Below, one piece after another: positions 1-11,554 of a stretch of DNA of 64,000 bases (the stretch's first letter is position 1; each line of letters begins with the position of its first letter). The notes below the pieces were generated by a model. That model ran no database searches. It had not been told where the DNA came from and saw nothing but the letters and a program-made list of their open reading frames with translations. The translations under genes were made by a program, and so were the position numbers. The stretch is from Dicaeum eximium (lineage: Eukaryota > Chordata > Aves > Passeriformes > Dicaeidae). The stretch lies in NCBI GenBank assembly GCA_013396995.1, contig VWZP01002845.1, positions 5,345,482 to 5,409,481 on the forward strand, in the 5' to 3' direction.

Positions 1-1579
1 ATAATTTTTTTTTTTTTAATTCATGTGGTTCACCAATGAATGGATAAAAATAGCAAAAAGATAGACAAGAAACAAAAGAAACTGAAAAATAACAGGGGCA
101 GGAGGGACACCAAAGAACGAAATGGGAGAAGTAAATAATGGAAAGAGGGACAACCTTTTAAAGGACCAAATCTAAAAACAAAACTGAAGAATAAAAACAA
201 TAAGCAAAGATGGGCTAAGATGAAAGTAGTGAGATATTATCACTGATTAATTATTGTATGACTCATGTTGTCCTTGAGGTAATTTACACAGCTATTGCCC
301 AAGAACTGCTTCTCTGGCCAGTCCAATGGTGAACAAGAGTGGGTGAAGAGAGGCTAAAGAGGCTAAAGAACAGATCAGTTTGGGGAAATGCCAGGGTTTC
401 ACCCAGTGTAGTTCCATATTATGAACTGTAACATCTGACACTGAAAAACTTGACAGATTTTCCATCATGGTTATTTATTTAGTCGGAAAGACCAATCAGA
501 ACAATTAACTTTTGTTTCCTTAGTTTACATCAGCGGCAATACTGTCAGGCACAGACATGTGAGGGGTAAGATGAAAGCAGAGAAACAAATTGTTCTTAGT
601 GGCTTGAGCTGATTTAAAACTATACAGACTGCCACTGCCTTCTGGAACAGCGGGCAGGATGTGATGGTATAGGCAGGAGAGCTGCAGGGAAGGCCTGCTT
701 AGTCTGGTAGGGTAGGGCAGGAACACTTCCAGCCTTATCCAAGTGCCATTTTCAGAAGCATTTACATGGTTCTCAAGATTTTCCCATCCATCCCCTGAGA
801 GACTTTACAGCTTTTTCCAGAGTGCCCTACCTTGCTTGACAGTGGCCTTCTGACAGAAATGTCCATGGATTCATGGTCATTCTGGGCCAGAAGTGGTGGT
901 GGCAGTGGTGAGGATTTGCAGCATGATGTGTGACCACTCTGAGCTCCTGCTGGCTGGTCATGGGTTTTATCTGAGCCTGTCTGGGTCAGGAATTGGATGC
1001 ATTTTTCCTTTCTTGAGAAAGTGTCCTGACCAATGCCCTACTCAGACACCCACCCTTGCAAGGGGTATCCCTCATTTAGGCCCCCTCAGCAAGTACTCCT
1101 GCGTTTCAGGTGATCTTCTTAGGGAAAAAAAAAGGATATTTCCAGAGCATGAAGGTTACACACATAAACAGAAGGATGCAGGTCAAAGTATCCAAATTCA
1201 CACGATCCAGATAATTAGTAGGGGTCATATTTTGCTTGAACCCTGCACGGTTTAGAAAATATGTTGCATCTTTACAGCCTGTACTGTCCTTACCTCTGCC
1301 ATTGGGATGGGCAAGGATTTTTGTTTCTATAAGGGATTTTCGATACAGTTTGAGAGATGCACCACAAGGAAAAAGTTACACAGACTTTCCAAGGGACATT
1401 ATAGTCAGTAAGCAAATTCTCATTTCATGCCCATCGGTACAGCTTATCTGCCTGGGCATGGAAGATGCTTGGGATGTTGTAATACGGATTAATCCTGAGA
1501 GAAAATGAATCAGCATTAGGGCTTTAATGGGGAGGGTGCTATAAATAGCAGCAGGCATTTACATTTCCAACTATTTCAG
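1..1579 (+). other. FLT3: FLT3 intron (equivalent of human intron 16), 3' part
   Basis: Non-coding sequence up to the acceptor at 1578–1579 (pyrimidine-rich tract followed by CAG). I searched by eye for the preceding exon, which encodes the N-lobe ATP-lysine region (VAVKML-like), and did not find it on either strand, so it must lie left of the window. Short open frames here have no family resemblance. No repeat is evident apart from the T-rich first 20 bases. Confidence 0.7.
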
Positions 1580-1733
1580 GACCAATCTACTTGATATTCG
1601 AATACTGTTGCTATGGTGACCTTCTGAACTACTTAAGGAGCAAGAGAGAAAAGTTTCACTGGACACTGACAGATATTTTTAAACAGCAAAACTTCAGCTT
1701 TTACCACAATATCCATCAGGACCAAAACTCTAG
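1580..1733 (+). CDS. FLT3: FLT3 exon equivalent to human exon 17 (hinge and first half of kinase insert)
   Basis: The exon begins with the last two bases of a Gly codon and reads GPIYLIFEYCCYGDLLNYLR before entering the kinase insert. It ends in phase 2 at a GTAAAG donor (1734). The insert contains NFSFYHNI where human has NFSFYPTF, so the juxtaposed tyrosine here sits in a YxN context. Confidence 0.95.
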
Positions 1734-4700
1734 GTAAAGAATTAAGTAACAGTTTGATACTTTTGAAAACTGCTATTGCTTTTTAAGATGCATTCTCACC
1801 TGTGCTGCACACTGGTGAAATTATTGAATTCTTGAGAATGTGCCTTCACGTACATTAATGAGCAATGCCTAGGGAGGAACTGAGATTTGATTCTCCCTAT
1901 GGAGACTGCAGAAGAAAAATAACTCTTGTTTCTCTTCCCAGTTTTGAAGAGTCATGTCTGTGTCTAGATTTTTAGTAGCAGTAACTGTTCATGTTTTTCA
2001 CTGCAAAACAGTTTATGTGTAGAAGACTATGTGATGCACTGTGTGAAACCTTTGAAAATGTGTTGCCCACTCCAGGATGGGGACTCATCTGAAGTATGGC
2101 GTGAACACAACTCTGTGCAGAGAGGATGAATTTGAAACCACGGAAAGAAGTCAAGACATAAATGTGACACCAGGATCAAATGGGATTGTGCTGTTTTCTG
2201 AGGAAGGTCAGAGGTTAATTGATTATATCTTCAGGAATGCTGTTACTATTGTATTTTTTTGTATTATTGATATGACCAGACTAGATTCCATGACAAAAGA
2301 GGCCTCTTTATATCATATGTTTTTCTTCAGTCCTGGCAGGAATTTTGCTGGAGGAGGATTCAACAACACTTAAGATCAGAGGTTTACGTTTCTGCTCATG
2401 CTATACGTAGTATTTGAATATGAAAATGCTTGCCTTTATTTTGCATCTGAGTGAAGGATAAAAAAAAATGGATGCTCTTTGTGATGTTGCTCTTGGTAGG
2501 AGCATGTGAAAATCCTTAAAACAGTCAGTGGAATTAATTAGAGAGGAAGTCCATGGAAAACTCATACTTTTAATTATTTTTTACAGATAAAATTAAGGAT
2601 GCAAGCACACGTATGGATGAAGAAGAGGATTTTAATGTGCTCACTTTTGAAGACCTTCTTTGCTTCTCTTACCAAGTTGCCAAAGGAATGGAATTTCTTG
2701 AGTCCAAATCGGTACGGTGTAGGGTACCAAATTTTTCAGATAGAAAAGATGCTAAAAGTAGGTCAGTTTATAAAAGGCAGGTTGAAGAACAGAGCCACTC
2801 AGTGGCAAGCTTGAACCTCCTTCCCTGGCTTAACAGCAAAGACTGGGTTGCAGTTTTAGGCAGCACACTGAGTAAGAAGCAGCTGTGCGACAAATTTGTG
2901 CCTGATGTGGCCCTGTCTCCTTGCCACAAGCAACCAGGGAGTGCCCAGCTTGGCCAGTCACTAAACTGCTTAAGTGGGAAGAGTTGCCAACTCAGAGAGC
3001 AGGAAATTGTCCACCTCTGATATCAAATGCTGCTGAGCATTACCCCTTCCTTTCCTTCTAAGTGCATTCACAGAGACCTCGCTGCCCGGAACATACTGGT
3101 GACCCATGGGAAGGTGGTGAAAATATGTGACTTTGGCCTTGCCAGAGATGTCATGAACGACTCCAACTACATCGTCAGGGGCAATGTAAGTTCATGAGGG
3201 CTCTCTGGTTTTCATAGCATCGTAAGAATTAATTTGTAAGAATAAATTTTTTAAATTCCTTTTTAGCTTTCTGCATATCTGTATGGGCAATGCAGAAATC
3301 TCAATTTTTCCTGCCCTTGGCAAAAGCAAATTCTTAGATTATAATTAAACTAATCAAGCTGGTTCTGTAAATGAGATGGTACATCCTTAGGAAGATGCTC
3401 TTCCTAAAGAACCCATTGATGGAAGCATGGGGATTGTTTACTGTTGTGGGCAATAACAGCGTAGGACAACAGCATATGTGGGGGGGTATGCCAGATCCTC
3501 TGCCTTTGTGAAGAACTACAGTGTGGACATGTCCATCTGGGCCACTCTACACTTGAAGTCAGAAGAAGGAAGGTGGCTCTTCCAGGACTGAGCTCATCTC
3601 TTCCTTAAATAGTCATCTAAAATGGATGAGATGAATTGGCTCTTTAGAAGAGTCTATTTCTCCCTGCAATGGGAATGTCCAGGGACTGCTGATGGAGACA
3701 CAGCTTTGCACACAGCAAGCATGACCCGATCATGCTGGCAGTGAGAAGCACAGTGAGCTGCCTAGAAAGCCTGTGTCACACCCTGTGTCACAGCATGACC
3801 TGGCCTCCATCCCCCTGTCCCCACAGGCTCGACTGCCAGTCAAATGGATGGCTCCTGAAAGCTTATTCGAGAGGACATACACCGTGAAGAGTGACGTCTG
3901 GTCGTATGGAATACTGCTGTGGGAAATATTCTCTTTGGGTATGTTTTACACCAGGACAAAAGAGCGGTGTTTGGTCTGGGCAGCTTCTGAATTAACACAT
4001 ATTCTCCCATAATTTCCACAGGTGTAAATCCTTACCCTGGTATTCAGGTTGACACAAATTTCTACAAATTAATACAAAGTGGATTTAAAATGGACCAACC
4101 GTATTATGCTACAAAAGATGTGTAAGTGTATTTCCAAGTGATGCACAGCATGAGAATTTATACTGACTAGGTCACTGTTTGTACAACTTTTTATTTATTG
4201 CACACTATATCTTACCCAAATTAGTTGCAAAACATGAGATCTTCCTCTAAATCTAACAAAGGTTGCCTGATCATGCAGGTTTTATTCTAAAGCAGAAGTG
4301 ATCAACACTATAGGTTATGTGCATTTGACAAGACTAATTTATTATATTTATTTAGTTGTACCCTCTTTACCCAGGGAACTTCTTATTCTCAGACCACAGA
4401 CTTTTTCTCTTTTTTTTTCTTCTTTTGCTTTCCTCTTTTTTCTTTTCTTTCCTTTTATTTTTTCCCAAAAGCTACGTTTTCCATATGACTTAATTTTTGG
4501 TGGGTTCTTTCCTAACTTTATTTTTTAATCGAGCTTTACCAGGTTTGTTTCAGTTTCAGGTGGCTAAGGACCCTCTTAGATAAAAACCCTGCTAAGGAAG
4601 AGTTGGGGGGAAGCTAATTCTGTGCTCTCAGCACATTATTTTCAACCTGTGCCTCTGTGCCTGGGTGGACTCTGCCTAGAGGTGGGCCCCAGGGAGCAAG

Positions 4701-6334
4701 AGAAGAGAAGGTGACGGAGAATTATGAGGTCTGAACAAAGAGGCAAGAGAAGGACCTTGGGTTGGCTGAGCTCTTCTGGCAGATGTTTCACAGATGCTCT
4801 AGGGACAGAGTGCCTTGCTATGACACTGCACCATTCTTATCCTCACCATATAAAGGCTGTAATGGCATTAAAAGTACAGGGGAATCTGACAGATTAACCC
4901 ATGAAAGATTGCTGTGGGGGGGTTAAATATCAGGGACCTTATTGCCCCAGTAACTTTGCAAGGGACTTTAGCAGTCAGGCACTGCACTGATGCCTGATGA
5001 AGCTTCAATATTTCTAAGGTGGTGTTTAAATTTCAGAAAGATTTTTGTGATGTCAAATGACTTTAAAAGACCGGCTGTGAAAAGGTTACTTAAGACTACA
5101 TAGTCCACAAGAAGCAGGTTTAGTCCCTGTGACAGAAAGACATAGTCTTCCTAACATTTTCTCTGTGGAAGCTGGAAAACAGACATTATGTGTCATACCA
5201 CAACAAAGATTTTACTAAGAACTGTGAGAAAGACACTGTAAGATCATTTCACCCTTTATCCTTATCTTTCTGCTTCTTTTCCTCTGATGCAACATTGTAA
5301 TTCTGGCCTCTTTCTATAAAATCATTCTGATCCCCATGATTCCCCATTCAAGTCCTCCAACTCCATGTAGTCACTTACAGAGAGTCCAAGAGCTGACATG
5401 TTTTCTGTGCCACGTCTTTCCTTCTGCAGCTATTCCATGATGCAGTCCTGCTGGGCTCTTGACTCCAGGAAAAGACCTTCTTTTTCTTACCTGGTTTCCT
5501 CCCTGGCCCGTCAGCTGGCTGAGGCAGAAGGAGCAGTAAGTAAACACAGTGAGTTGAACATGTGAACAATGTCCAGGTTTGAGTTTGGGTTTTTTCTGCT
5601 ATTTGCTCCACAGATCACAGATAAGCTGAGGGGATAGTCTCCTGCTTTCTGTTGAAGTACACAAATCTATTATGGATACATTAGCCATGGATTCAGAGCT
5701 TGGGGCATATTTTTCTGCCATTAGAAAGAATCCTGACCTTCCTGATGAGGATTTTCTTCCTCCCAGTGCCTGCACTGGGACTCTGGAAAGCTGAAGTCTC
5801 TCAGCCTGTGCTGAGGGAATGGGCTTCCCTTGTGCAGCAGCCCGTGCAGTCAGCTTTGGTGATGCTGATAGCTGCTGTGGGAAGGGAGCTGAGCCTGGGC
5901 CAGGGGGTCTCATGAGGGATCACCCTGCCATGTCCTCACAGACAGAATGTTGTACGTTGTTCTCAAAGGTCAAAATTATACAGGTGATCTGAGGAAGTCC
6001 TGTTCTCTCCATACCGGATGTTTACCTCCTCTTCAGGGAGGATAAACAATTCCTTTCCAAATTACCAATTTCTACTTGGGTATCTGCTCTGGACTAGACA
6101 CACTATTTCTCAGCACCTGCTTCAAGGGGAGAAGAGCAGTTTTCCAAATACAATAAATAATAACAGAAGATACCTTTTATTTCCTCTTCCCAATTCTAGA
6201 TTTACCACAATATGAAGAAAAACGTTGCTACACACCGTTCCAGCATCAAAACTAAACCTCGTGTTAGCAGGGATGAGGAATCTTTGCTGTTCCCAGCTGT
6301 GCTCCAGCATGAAGATCCTCAGGTTGAAAAATAA
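1580..6334 (+). CDS. FLT3: FLT3 receptor tyrosine kinase, 3' part (8 coding exons, 5'-incomplete)
   Basis: FLT3 is a class III receptor tyrosine kinase for FLT3 ligand at the plasma membrane of haematopoietic progenitors and dendritic-lineage cells. Eight exons join in frame: 1580–1733, 2076–2206, 2587–2711, 3063–3185, 3827–3938, 4022–4121, 5430–5535 and 6200–6334, giving about 328 residues. In order they encode the hinge and start of the kinase insert (GPIYLIFEY), the rest of the insert, EEEDFNVLTFEDLL, the catalytic loop CIHRDLAARN, the DFGLARD activation segment with the DSNY tyrosine, the APE motif, the C-lobe and a 44-residue tail ending at TAA 6332–6334. All junctions are GT/AG and phases agree. 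Exon 3063–3185 is 41 codons, like human exon 20. KIT, CSF1R and PDGFR are excluded by the LEFxx–CxHRD context and the activation-loop sequence. The extracellular, transmembrane and N-lobe exons lie outside the window. The kinase insert and C-tail diverge most from the human protein. Confidence 0.97.
2076..2206 (+). CDS. FLT3: FLT3 exon equivalent to human exon 18 (kinase insert)
   Basis: The exon is flanked by a CCAG acceptor and a GTCAGA donor and keeps the frame from phase 2 to phase 1. It encodes about 43 residues of kinase insert ending in LFSEE. Similarity to human is weak except for the acidic end (human HSEDE), which is normal for this fast-evolving insert. The open frame runs about 170 bp past the donor, so the donor choice rests on the in-frame join to the next exon. 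Confidence 0.85.
2587..2711 (+). CDS. FLT3: FLT3 exon equivalent to human exon 19 (second kinase lobe start)
   Basis: It reads DKIKDASTRMDEEEDFN followed by VLTFEDLLCFSYQVAKGMEF, clearly FLT3. It ends in phase 0 after LESKS at a GTACGG donor, a weaker match to the donor consensus than the other exons show. The human EIEYENQK segment that carries a GRB2-docking tyrosine has no tyrosine counterpart here. Confidence 0.96.
3063..3185 (+). CDS. FLT3: FLT3 exon equivalent to human exon 20 (catalytic and activation loops)
   Basis: It encodes CIHRDLAARN (catalytic loop), KICDFGLARD (Mg-binding DFG) and DVMNDSNYIVRGN, 41 codons in phase 0–0. The Asp after LAR is the position of the human activation-loop hotspot D835, and the tyrosine corresponds to Y842. 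All catalytic residues are intact. Confidence 0.98.
3827..3938 (+). CDS. FLT3: FLT3 exon equivalent to human exon 21 (APE motif)
   Basis: It encodes ARLPVKWMAPESLFERTYTV and the SDVWSYGILLWEIFSL helix, with the conserved APE glutamate and the helix-F Asp–Trp. It ends in phase 1 before GTATGT. Confidence 0.98.
4022..4121 (+). CDS. FLT3: FLT3 exon equivalent to human exon 22
   Basis: It encodes GVNPYPGIQVDTNFYKLIQS and GFKMDQPYYATKDV, the helix G region of the C-lobe, in phase 1 to 2. It is followed by a consensus GTAAGT donor. Confidence 0.97.
5430..5535 (+). CDS. FLT3: FLT3 exon equivalent to human exon 23
   Basis: It encodes YSMMQSCWALDSRKRPSFSY followed by LVSSLARQLAEAEGA, which includes the kinase-terminal CW(x)6RP signature. 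It ends in phase 0 at a GTAAGT donor. Confidence 0.97.
6200..6334 (+). CDS. FLT3: FLT3 terminal exon equivalent to human exon 24 (C-terminal tail)
   Basis: After the TTCTAG acceptor it reads IYHNMKKN and ends in HEDPQVEK and a TAA. The first residues align with human MYQNV, and the SRDEESLL…EDPQVE stretch aligns with the human tail end. Only one tyrosine is left, in a YxN context. The phase-0 join and the shared tail residues support the assignment despite low identity. Confidence 0.9.
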   Translation: MYHNMKKNVATHRSSIKTKPRVSRDEESLLFPAVLQHEDPQVEK

Positions 6335-7190
6335 TCTGGGTTGTGGATTTGGTCTCAGTATTGTCATAAACTCTGTGTAGGGTAAGTGTTTCATATCAGC
6401 TCTAAGAAAAGAAAATGTTACCATCTGCTGCACTGTTTGTATTTCTTGTGGACCAGTCCCTATTTATGTGACTTTTTGAGAAGAAAGTGTAATTCATTTG
6501 TTTGAATTCAGCAAACACATCTATAGCAAGACAGGTTTTTTTGCTGCCTCTCTCCAACTGAATATCTCTTTTCCTGGTGTTATGTAAATAGTGCCTAATC
6601 AATGAATTGAATTCATACTGTTCTTGCCACATTGCAAGCAAACATGAGAGACCCAACATTTTTTCAGTCAATGTTTACAAGCATCGACTCTGCAGCTAGA
6701 GAGAGCTGGTGTGATTTCCAGAAGTGCTATTCACATCTTCATCTCCAGACGTCAGGGAGTGTTGGGGAAAAAACTCATTGAAGTCGCTAATTTTAGATGT
6801 CCAAAATTTCCAGTTCCATCGGTCTTGTTTCACAAGGAGCTCTTACTTTGATTGAGTGATGTCTTACCCCAGACACCTCAGTGGCTGTGAAGCAGCTGAT
6901 GGGTGTTCAGTCCAGGTGAGTTCATTTTATCAAGATTTAGTTACTCATGTGGCCTCTACTCAGCCAGGCTACATTCTGCAACTGCTGATGAGAGATAGGC
7001 ACTCACAGGAGAGATTCCTTTCTACCTAAAAAAAGCATCTAAAGTAACCAGGAGGAGTGATATTTGGAGATAACCTTCTACCTCCCTGGTCTGGAAAATC
7101 CAGGTGGCAGTGTCCAGTTGGAAGTCTCACTTCAGCTGAGTTAGAGCTAATTCCATTCATAGGGCTTTGTGTGTTTTAATAGCAAATAAA
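6335..7190 (+). other. FLT3: Probable FLT3 3' UTR
   Basis: AT-rich non-coding sequence from the FLT3 stop to the first AATAAA on the + strand (7185–7190). A length near 0.85 kb is plausible for this gene, but the cleavage site cannot be proven from sequence alone; a second AATAAA at 7758–7763 is an alternative. Confidence 0.5.
7185..7190 (+). terminator. FLT3: Candidate FLT3 polyadenylation signal
   Basis: First canonical AATAAA downstream of the FLT3 stop. It is followed by T-rich and GT-containing sequence within 50 bases. A further AATAAA is at 7758–7763. Confidence 0.4.
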
Positions 7191-8780
7191 GATGTTTAAT
7201 TTTAAAGAAATTATGTTCTGTAATTTAGGAGTGTACTATCATTACTTCACTCCAAACCCACAGAATTCAGCCTGGGTGTATGAACACTGCTGCACTAAAA
7301 TGAAAGTATGTCTATTTGACTTTCTCACAGACTCCCAGCACAATACCCAGAGGCTTGATGTGTTTTCAGTGGAGTTAAAAACACAGCTATTTTCATTATG
7401 AGGTTTAGGAATTTCTAAATGCAACTTTCATCCTGACTAATAGGATACATTTGTCTATATTACAATAGATCAAGATGAGACTATATTGGTTAATAGTTTT
7501 TTCCTCTTCTACATTTTACAAGGTGCTAACTTCAGTTTGGATTTTTCAGAAGCATGTCTTATAAATTAATACCTGTTTTAAAAGAATATGCTATCACAGA
7601 AATTGAGCTGCTCTTTACTAACACTGAAAACAATTTTGTAATACAGTGATTATGTTTTGTATATTTTTGTTAATGTTGTTAATAATTACCAATGAATCAT
7701 CTTTTTTTTTAATCAGACACAAATTGCTGAAGAGCAATTTGGAGCTATTTAGACAGAAATAAATTTTAACATTGCATTCTCTGGAAAACTTGTATTATTT
7801 TTAACATACCCATAAGAGTTTGAAGTGCTCATCTGCGAGATGTCACTGTTCAGCACTGTTAGCACACAGCCTGCAGTGGCTGGACAGTGGGAGTTGAGCA
7901 TCTTGTGCAGACAGGAGTTTTCAGCCTTCAGATTTAGATGAACCTAATGCTGAACTGGTCACTTCCAAGTCTAGCTGGCCCTAGGAACTAAGCAGATGTG
8001 AACTTGGCTCAAAGAGGAGCAGATGGGAATCCCATGTACTTAAAAACATGCCAGGGAGTTGTGTCACATGTTTATCCACAAGACTTGAAAAGAACTGGAC
8101 ATAGATCATCTGGCCCCATCATCCCTACTGAACTGAGACTTGGGAATATAAAGGCAAATAGAGAACCTTGGAGCAAGTACAACTTCTCATGATTTGGACA
8201 TGAAAAGCAGCTCAGGCAACACAGCACTCTGTGAGGAAGAGCAATCAGGAGAAAAACCCTCCTGTACAGGCTGAACGTGTGGGAACTTGTTCATCTGCTT
8301 CTCCACACAGAAGAGATGGATGGAACAAAACTACAGGAGGTGTTGAGTGAAAAATAATTTCTTTTAGTATGTTTTCTTTCAGGATGCTTTCAACACAACT
8401 TAACAAAACGGTGATCCATTCTTGAGGCATGTGCAGAGCCACAGACAGTGCTGTTTAGGGGTCAGTTTTGTGATTCTTGAAGGGAAATGCCCACATTTCC
8501 CTCACTGGGATCCAGACCCCTAATCTGTGCCTCCAGAAGCACGTTGTCAGGAGAAAGTGATGAATTGCCCCCTGTAGCGAATGGAGAGAGTTAAGCTTGT
8601 TTGAAGACCTCCAGCAGAGATGCCTTTAGTCTAAGGTGGATGCCTTAAGTTAGGCACAGACTGACAAAGATTCAGTAATCATTAATCCGGGAAGAAGGGC
8701 AATAGAAGGGTTGAGGTCAATTAAAAGCACTGAAGGGCAAAGGACATTTGAGCTCTCCTTCGTAACAGTAACAGAAATAA
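7191..8780. other. Intergenic, FLT3 downstream
   Basis: AT-rich single-copy-looking DNA. No gene, RNA gene or recognised mobile element seen on either strand. Confidence 0.5.
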
Positions 8781-8799
8781 GAAGAAAGATAATTTGACA

Positions 8800-9275
8800 G
8801 ACAGGATGGCGCTGGGGAATCTGCCCGAATTTTCTTTCCCCCCTGCCTGCAAGATCGCACCTCGCAGCCGGCAGTCCGAGGAGCTGTCCCCGCGGGATGC
8901 CGGCACACGCGGCCCCGTTCCCCCGCCGCAGCCGGCACTAGATGGAGCTGGAGCTCCGCCACCGCGGCTGCCGGGCCGCAGACAGCGCCGAGGGACGCGG
9001 GACGGGCCACAAGGAGCAGGGCCACAAGGAGCAGTCGCTCAGCACAGCGACTCGGGCCAGCCGCGGTGTCCGGACCAGAGCTACAAGAGACCCGGAGAGC
9101 AGGGCTGGGGGTGAAGGTGTCGGTCACAAGGACTCCACAGCCAGCACCTCGTAGCACCGATGGGACAAACCCAGTACCAGCACAAACCGCTCCGCCCCCC
9201 ATCCCTCTCAGAGCGTTTTCCCAAACACCCATGCATCTGTGTCACAGGCAGCGGGGACCAAAAAGGTAAGAGACC
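8800..9275. other. Isolated CpG-rich islet, possible non-coding promoter
   Basis: Abrupt rise in GC and CpG between AT-rich flanks, about 7.3 kb upstream of CDX2. A splice-donor-like AAAAAGGTAAGAG lies at its right edge (9262–9274), so it could be the promoter and first exon of an unannotated + strand transcript. Overlapping open frames on both strands are GC-driven and match no family I know. Boundaries are approximate. Confidence 0.4.
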
Positions 9276-11550
9276 CTTCTCTGTCCCGACTGAGAGAAAC
9301 CAGAGGTGCTTCTCCAACACATCATCCTTTTGGGTTTGGGATACCTGGGATGGGCTCTGTGGGGTCCCTCTGAGAGAAGCTGGGACTAACCATGTGTTAA
9401 ACCAGAAGAGAAGAGCAGAAGTGACCCTGTCATGCCTGCTAGCAGTGGCTTTCAGTCCACATGTTCATGGAGAGCACTGTGAAAGACAATGAAGAAATCC
9501 AAGGTCATAGTTGCTATTTGCAGACAGGTTATATTTTGAGAGTCAGAGCTTCTGCTGGAAATTATTTCAGGGATGCAAAAATCAAAGTATACTGAAGATG
9601 AGTGGTTCCCATTGAGCTGGATGCACCAAATCTCAGCCCCCTTCTCCCAGACAGAGAATTAGATCACGTGCTCAGTGTCTCAGGGCTCAGGCTTCCCATT
9701 CTGCCACTCCCCTCCTGCATCAATGGCTAATTAATTAGACTATGCAAATAAAAACATCTTTAAAAAAAAAAAAAAAAAAAGAACAAAAAGACACGCTCAG
9801 ATCTGTGGCTGAGAAGGCCTCAAACAGCTTCAGAAAGACCTGGAACCTGGACCCAGCTTCTTCTCACCCTTGGTGAGCATCCCAGCACTATGGAATGGCC
9901 CAGCAGCAGTCCCTCCAGGCAGGTTGTCTGAGACCTGGGCTAGATTAACACTTTCTGAAATGCTTTGTAATGAGATAAATAGAGCAGCTGCTTAGGGCAG
10001 GGATCCTGCCTTATAGGTCACTGACAGACTAAAATTTATGTGTTTGAGGCTGTGCCAGAAAACTGATAGAGTAACACTCCTTGAAGAAGTGTGGGTGCCC
10101 TGGAGCACAATCTAGTTCAGATCTCAGCTGAGAAGGAATTCTGAAGACCTGTTTGTGGAGAAGTGGAGGTGGAAAAGTGATGGTGTTCCTGTGGTCACCT
10201 CCACAGAGGCCCTTAAAGACTGGCATGGGATCCAATTCATTTAAACACTGTTAGCTGGCATGAAAACAGACAGGAGACCCTGACAGTGACCCACTGCTGC
10301 TGCCATGTATTGCCTACACATACTCACCATCCTTTGCACCACAGCTAAGCTTTGACACTTAGTTTTGGCTGCCCAGAGAAGCCTCTTTCCAGGTGCACTA
10401 GCGTTCCTCTCCCTCCATGCTCTATGCATCTTCCAGCTGAAGAGAACCCAAAAGTTACTTCTAATGACAGCCCTCCAGTCCCACCAGTGCTGTGACTGTC
10501 CTGTCTTCAGAGGAGGCTTGGAGGCTTCAGGTCATAAGGGGATGCCTAGCTCAAGATTCCAACATATTTCTCTTGGAGAAGTAACTACGTGATGTGTACT
10601 GGGTTCTCCTTTGGAAAAGCCTCCTGTGTGTGGGGTTGCCCTGGGTGAGGAGGGGCTGTGAAGCTAAACTGAGGCAGGGCTGGGCTGGTCCCTGGGAGCT
10701 GAGTCACGAAGGAGAGCCTGGGGGAGGGGAGCGTGGGCCACAGCTGGGAAGCTGGCTCCGGGTCTGCCTGGCCCTGCCTTCAGCTCATTTGGGGGCTTCT
10801 TTTCAGACCAGAAACAAAATGTGGCAAGACTCCTTTTCCCGCTCAGAAACTAGAATAAAATAACTGGGAGCAAATGTGAGACGGTGGAGAGTAGTCAGGC
10901 ACCAATTTGTCCTTGGAGCCAGAAGGAATAAGGTTTTGGGTTGGTGGGTAAAGGTTTGTCCAGGGAGAAAGATGAGTCTTCTTCTACCTTCCTACAGCCC
11001 CATCATAAGGAAAGGTCCCCCGTGGGAGCCTTGGCCTGCTACCAGCCAGGCCAAAGAAGCACTTGGCACCTCTCTGCTTTGGGCTCCTACATTTGCTACC
11101 ACAAAATGTTATCCACAAAGCACCACGGCCCTCCAGGGATGTACAATTACGGTCCTGCAAACAACAAACCATCTACATGGGTCAGCGATACCCTGTGCCT
11201 CTGCTCGCTGAAGGGGTTTGTAGGATTGGGCTGGCCATGGAACACAAGGCTGAGGAAGACAGTGGCCATAGTTGCCATGGAAGGGCCTGGAGCAGAGGGA
11301 ATGGTGGGGGGAAATCGGCAAGATTAGCATGTGTTGTGGAGATGGGGACAACACACCCAAGGGGTATGCATCACCTCCCTGCTAAGGTTTCAGAGCTGAG
11401 AAATGTAGAAAATTAATCAGTGAGGAAAGCGGTGAGGGCATCAGCCTTCAGATTGCCCTTGGGAGGGGGAGATAGCACGGGGGCAGCACACTGGTAGCAA
11501 ATCTGTGAAACCATTTTACAGCTCAAATTCGGTGTTTTGCTTGGCACGGC
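9276..11550. other. Intergenic between FLT3 and CDX2
   Basis: Mixed-composition non-coding DNA. It includes an AATAAA followed by a run of 19 A (9762–9780). No URAD, the gene found at this place in mammals, was recognised here. Confidence 0.5.
9747..9780 (+). repeat. AATAAA followed by 19-base poly(A) tract
   Basis: AATAAA at 9747–9752, then A(19) at 9762–9780. This spacing resembles the end of a retroposed polyadenylated RNA, but a simple A-run next to a chance hexamer is equally possible. I did not identify a parent gene or target-site duplication. Confidence 0.35.
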
Positions 11551-11554
11551 AGAC

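Larger units (their letters stand above)
1734..6199 (+). other. FLT3: FLT3 introns 17–23 (non-coding parts)
   Basis: Introns are 1734–2075, 2207–2586, 2712–3062, 3186–3826, 3939–4021, 4122–5429 and 5536–6199. They have ordinary GT/AG ends. The 1.3-kb intron at 4122–5429 holds a long T/C-rich tract at about 4399–4470; the others show no recognised repeat or RNA gene. Confidence 0.8.

Noticed and set aside
2077..2373. 98-codon open frame beginning ATGGGGACTC
   Set aside because: Its first part is the FLT3 kinase-insert exon (2076–2206); the rest is readthrough into the intron. It is not a separate gene.
8717..9232. 171-codon minus-strand frame over the CpG islet
   Set aside because: Overlaps equally long frames on the + strand, Ala/Gly/Arg-rich, no domain; composition artefact. 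I also checked it against URAD and saw no match.
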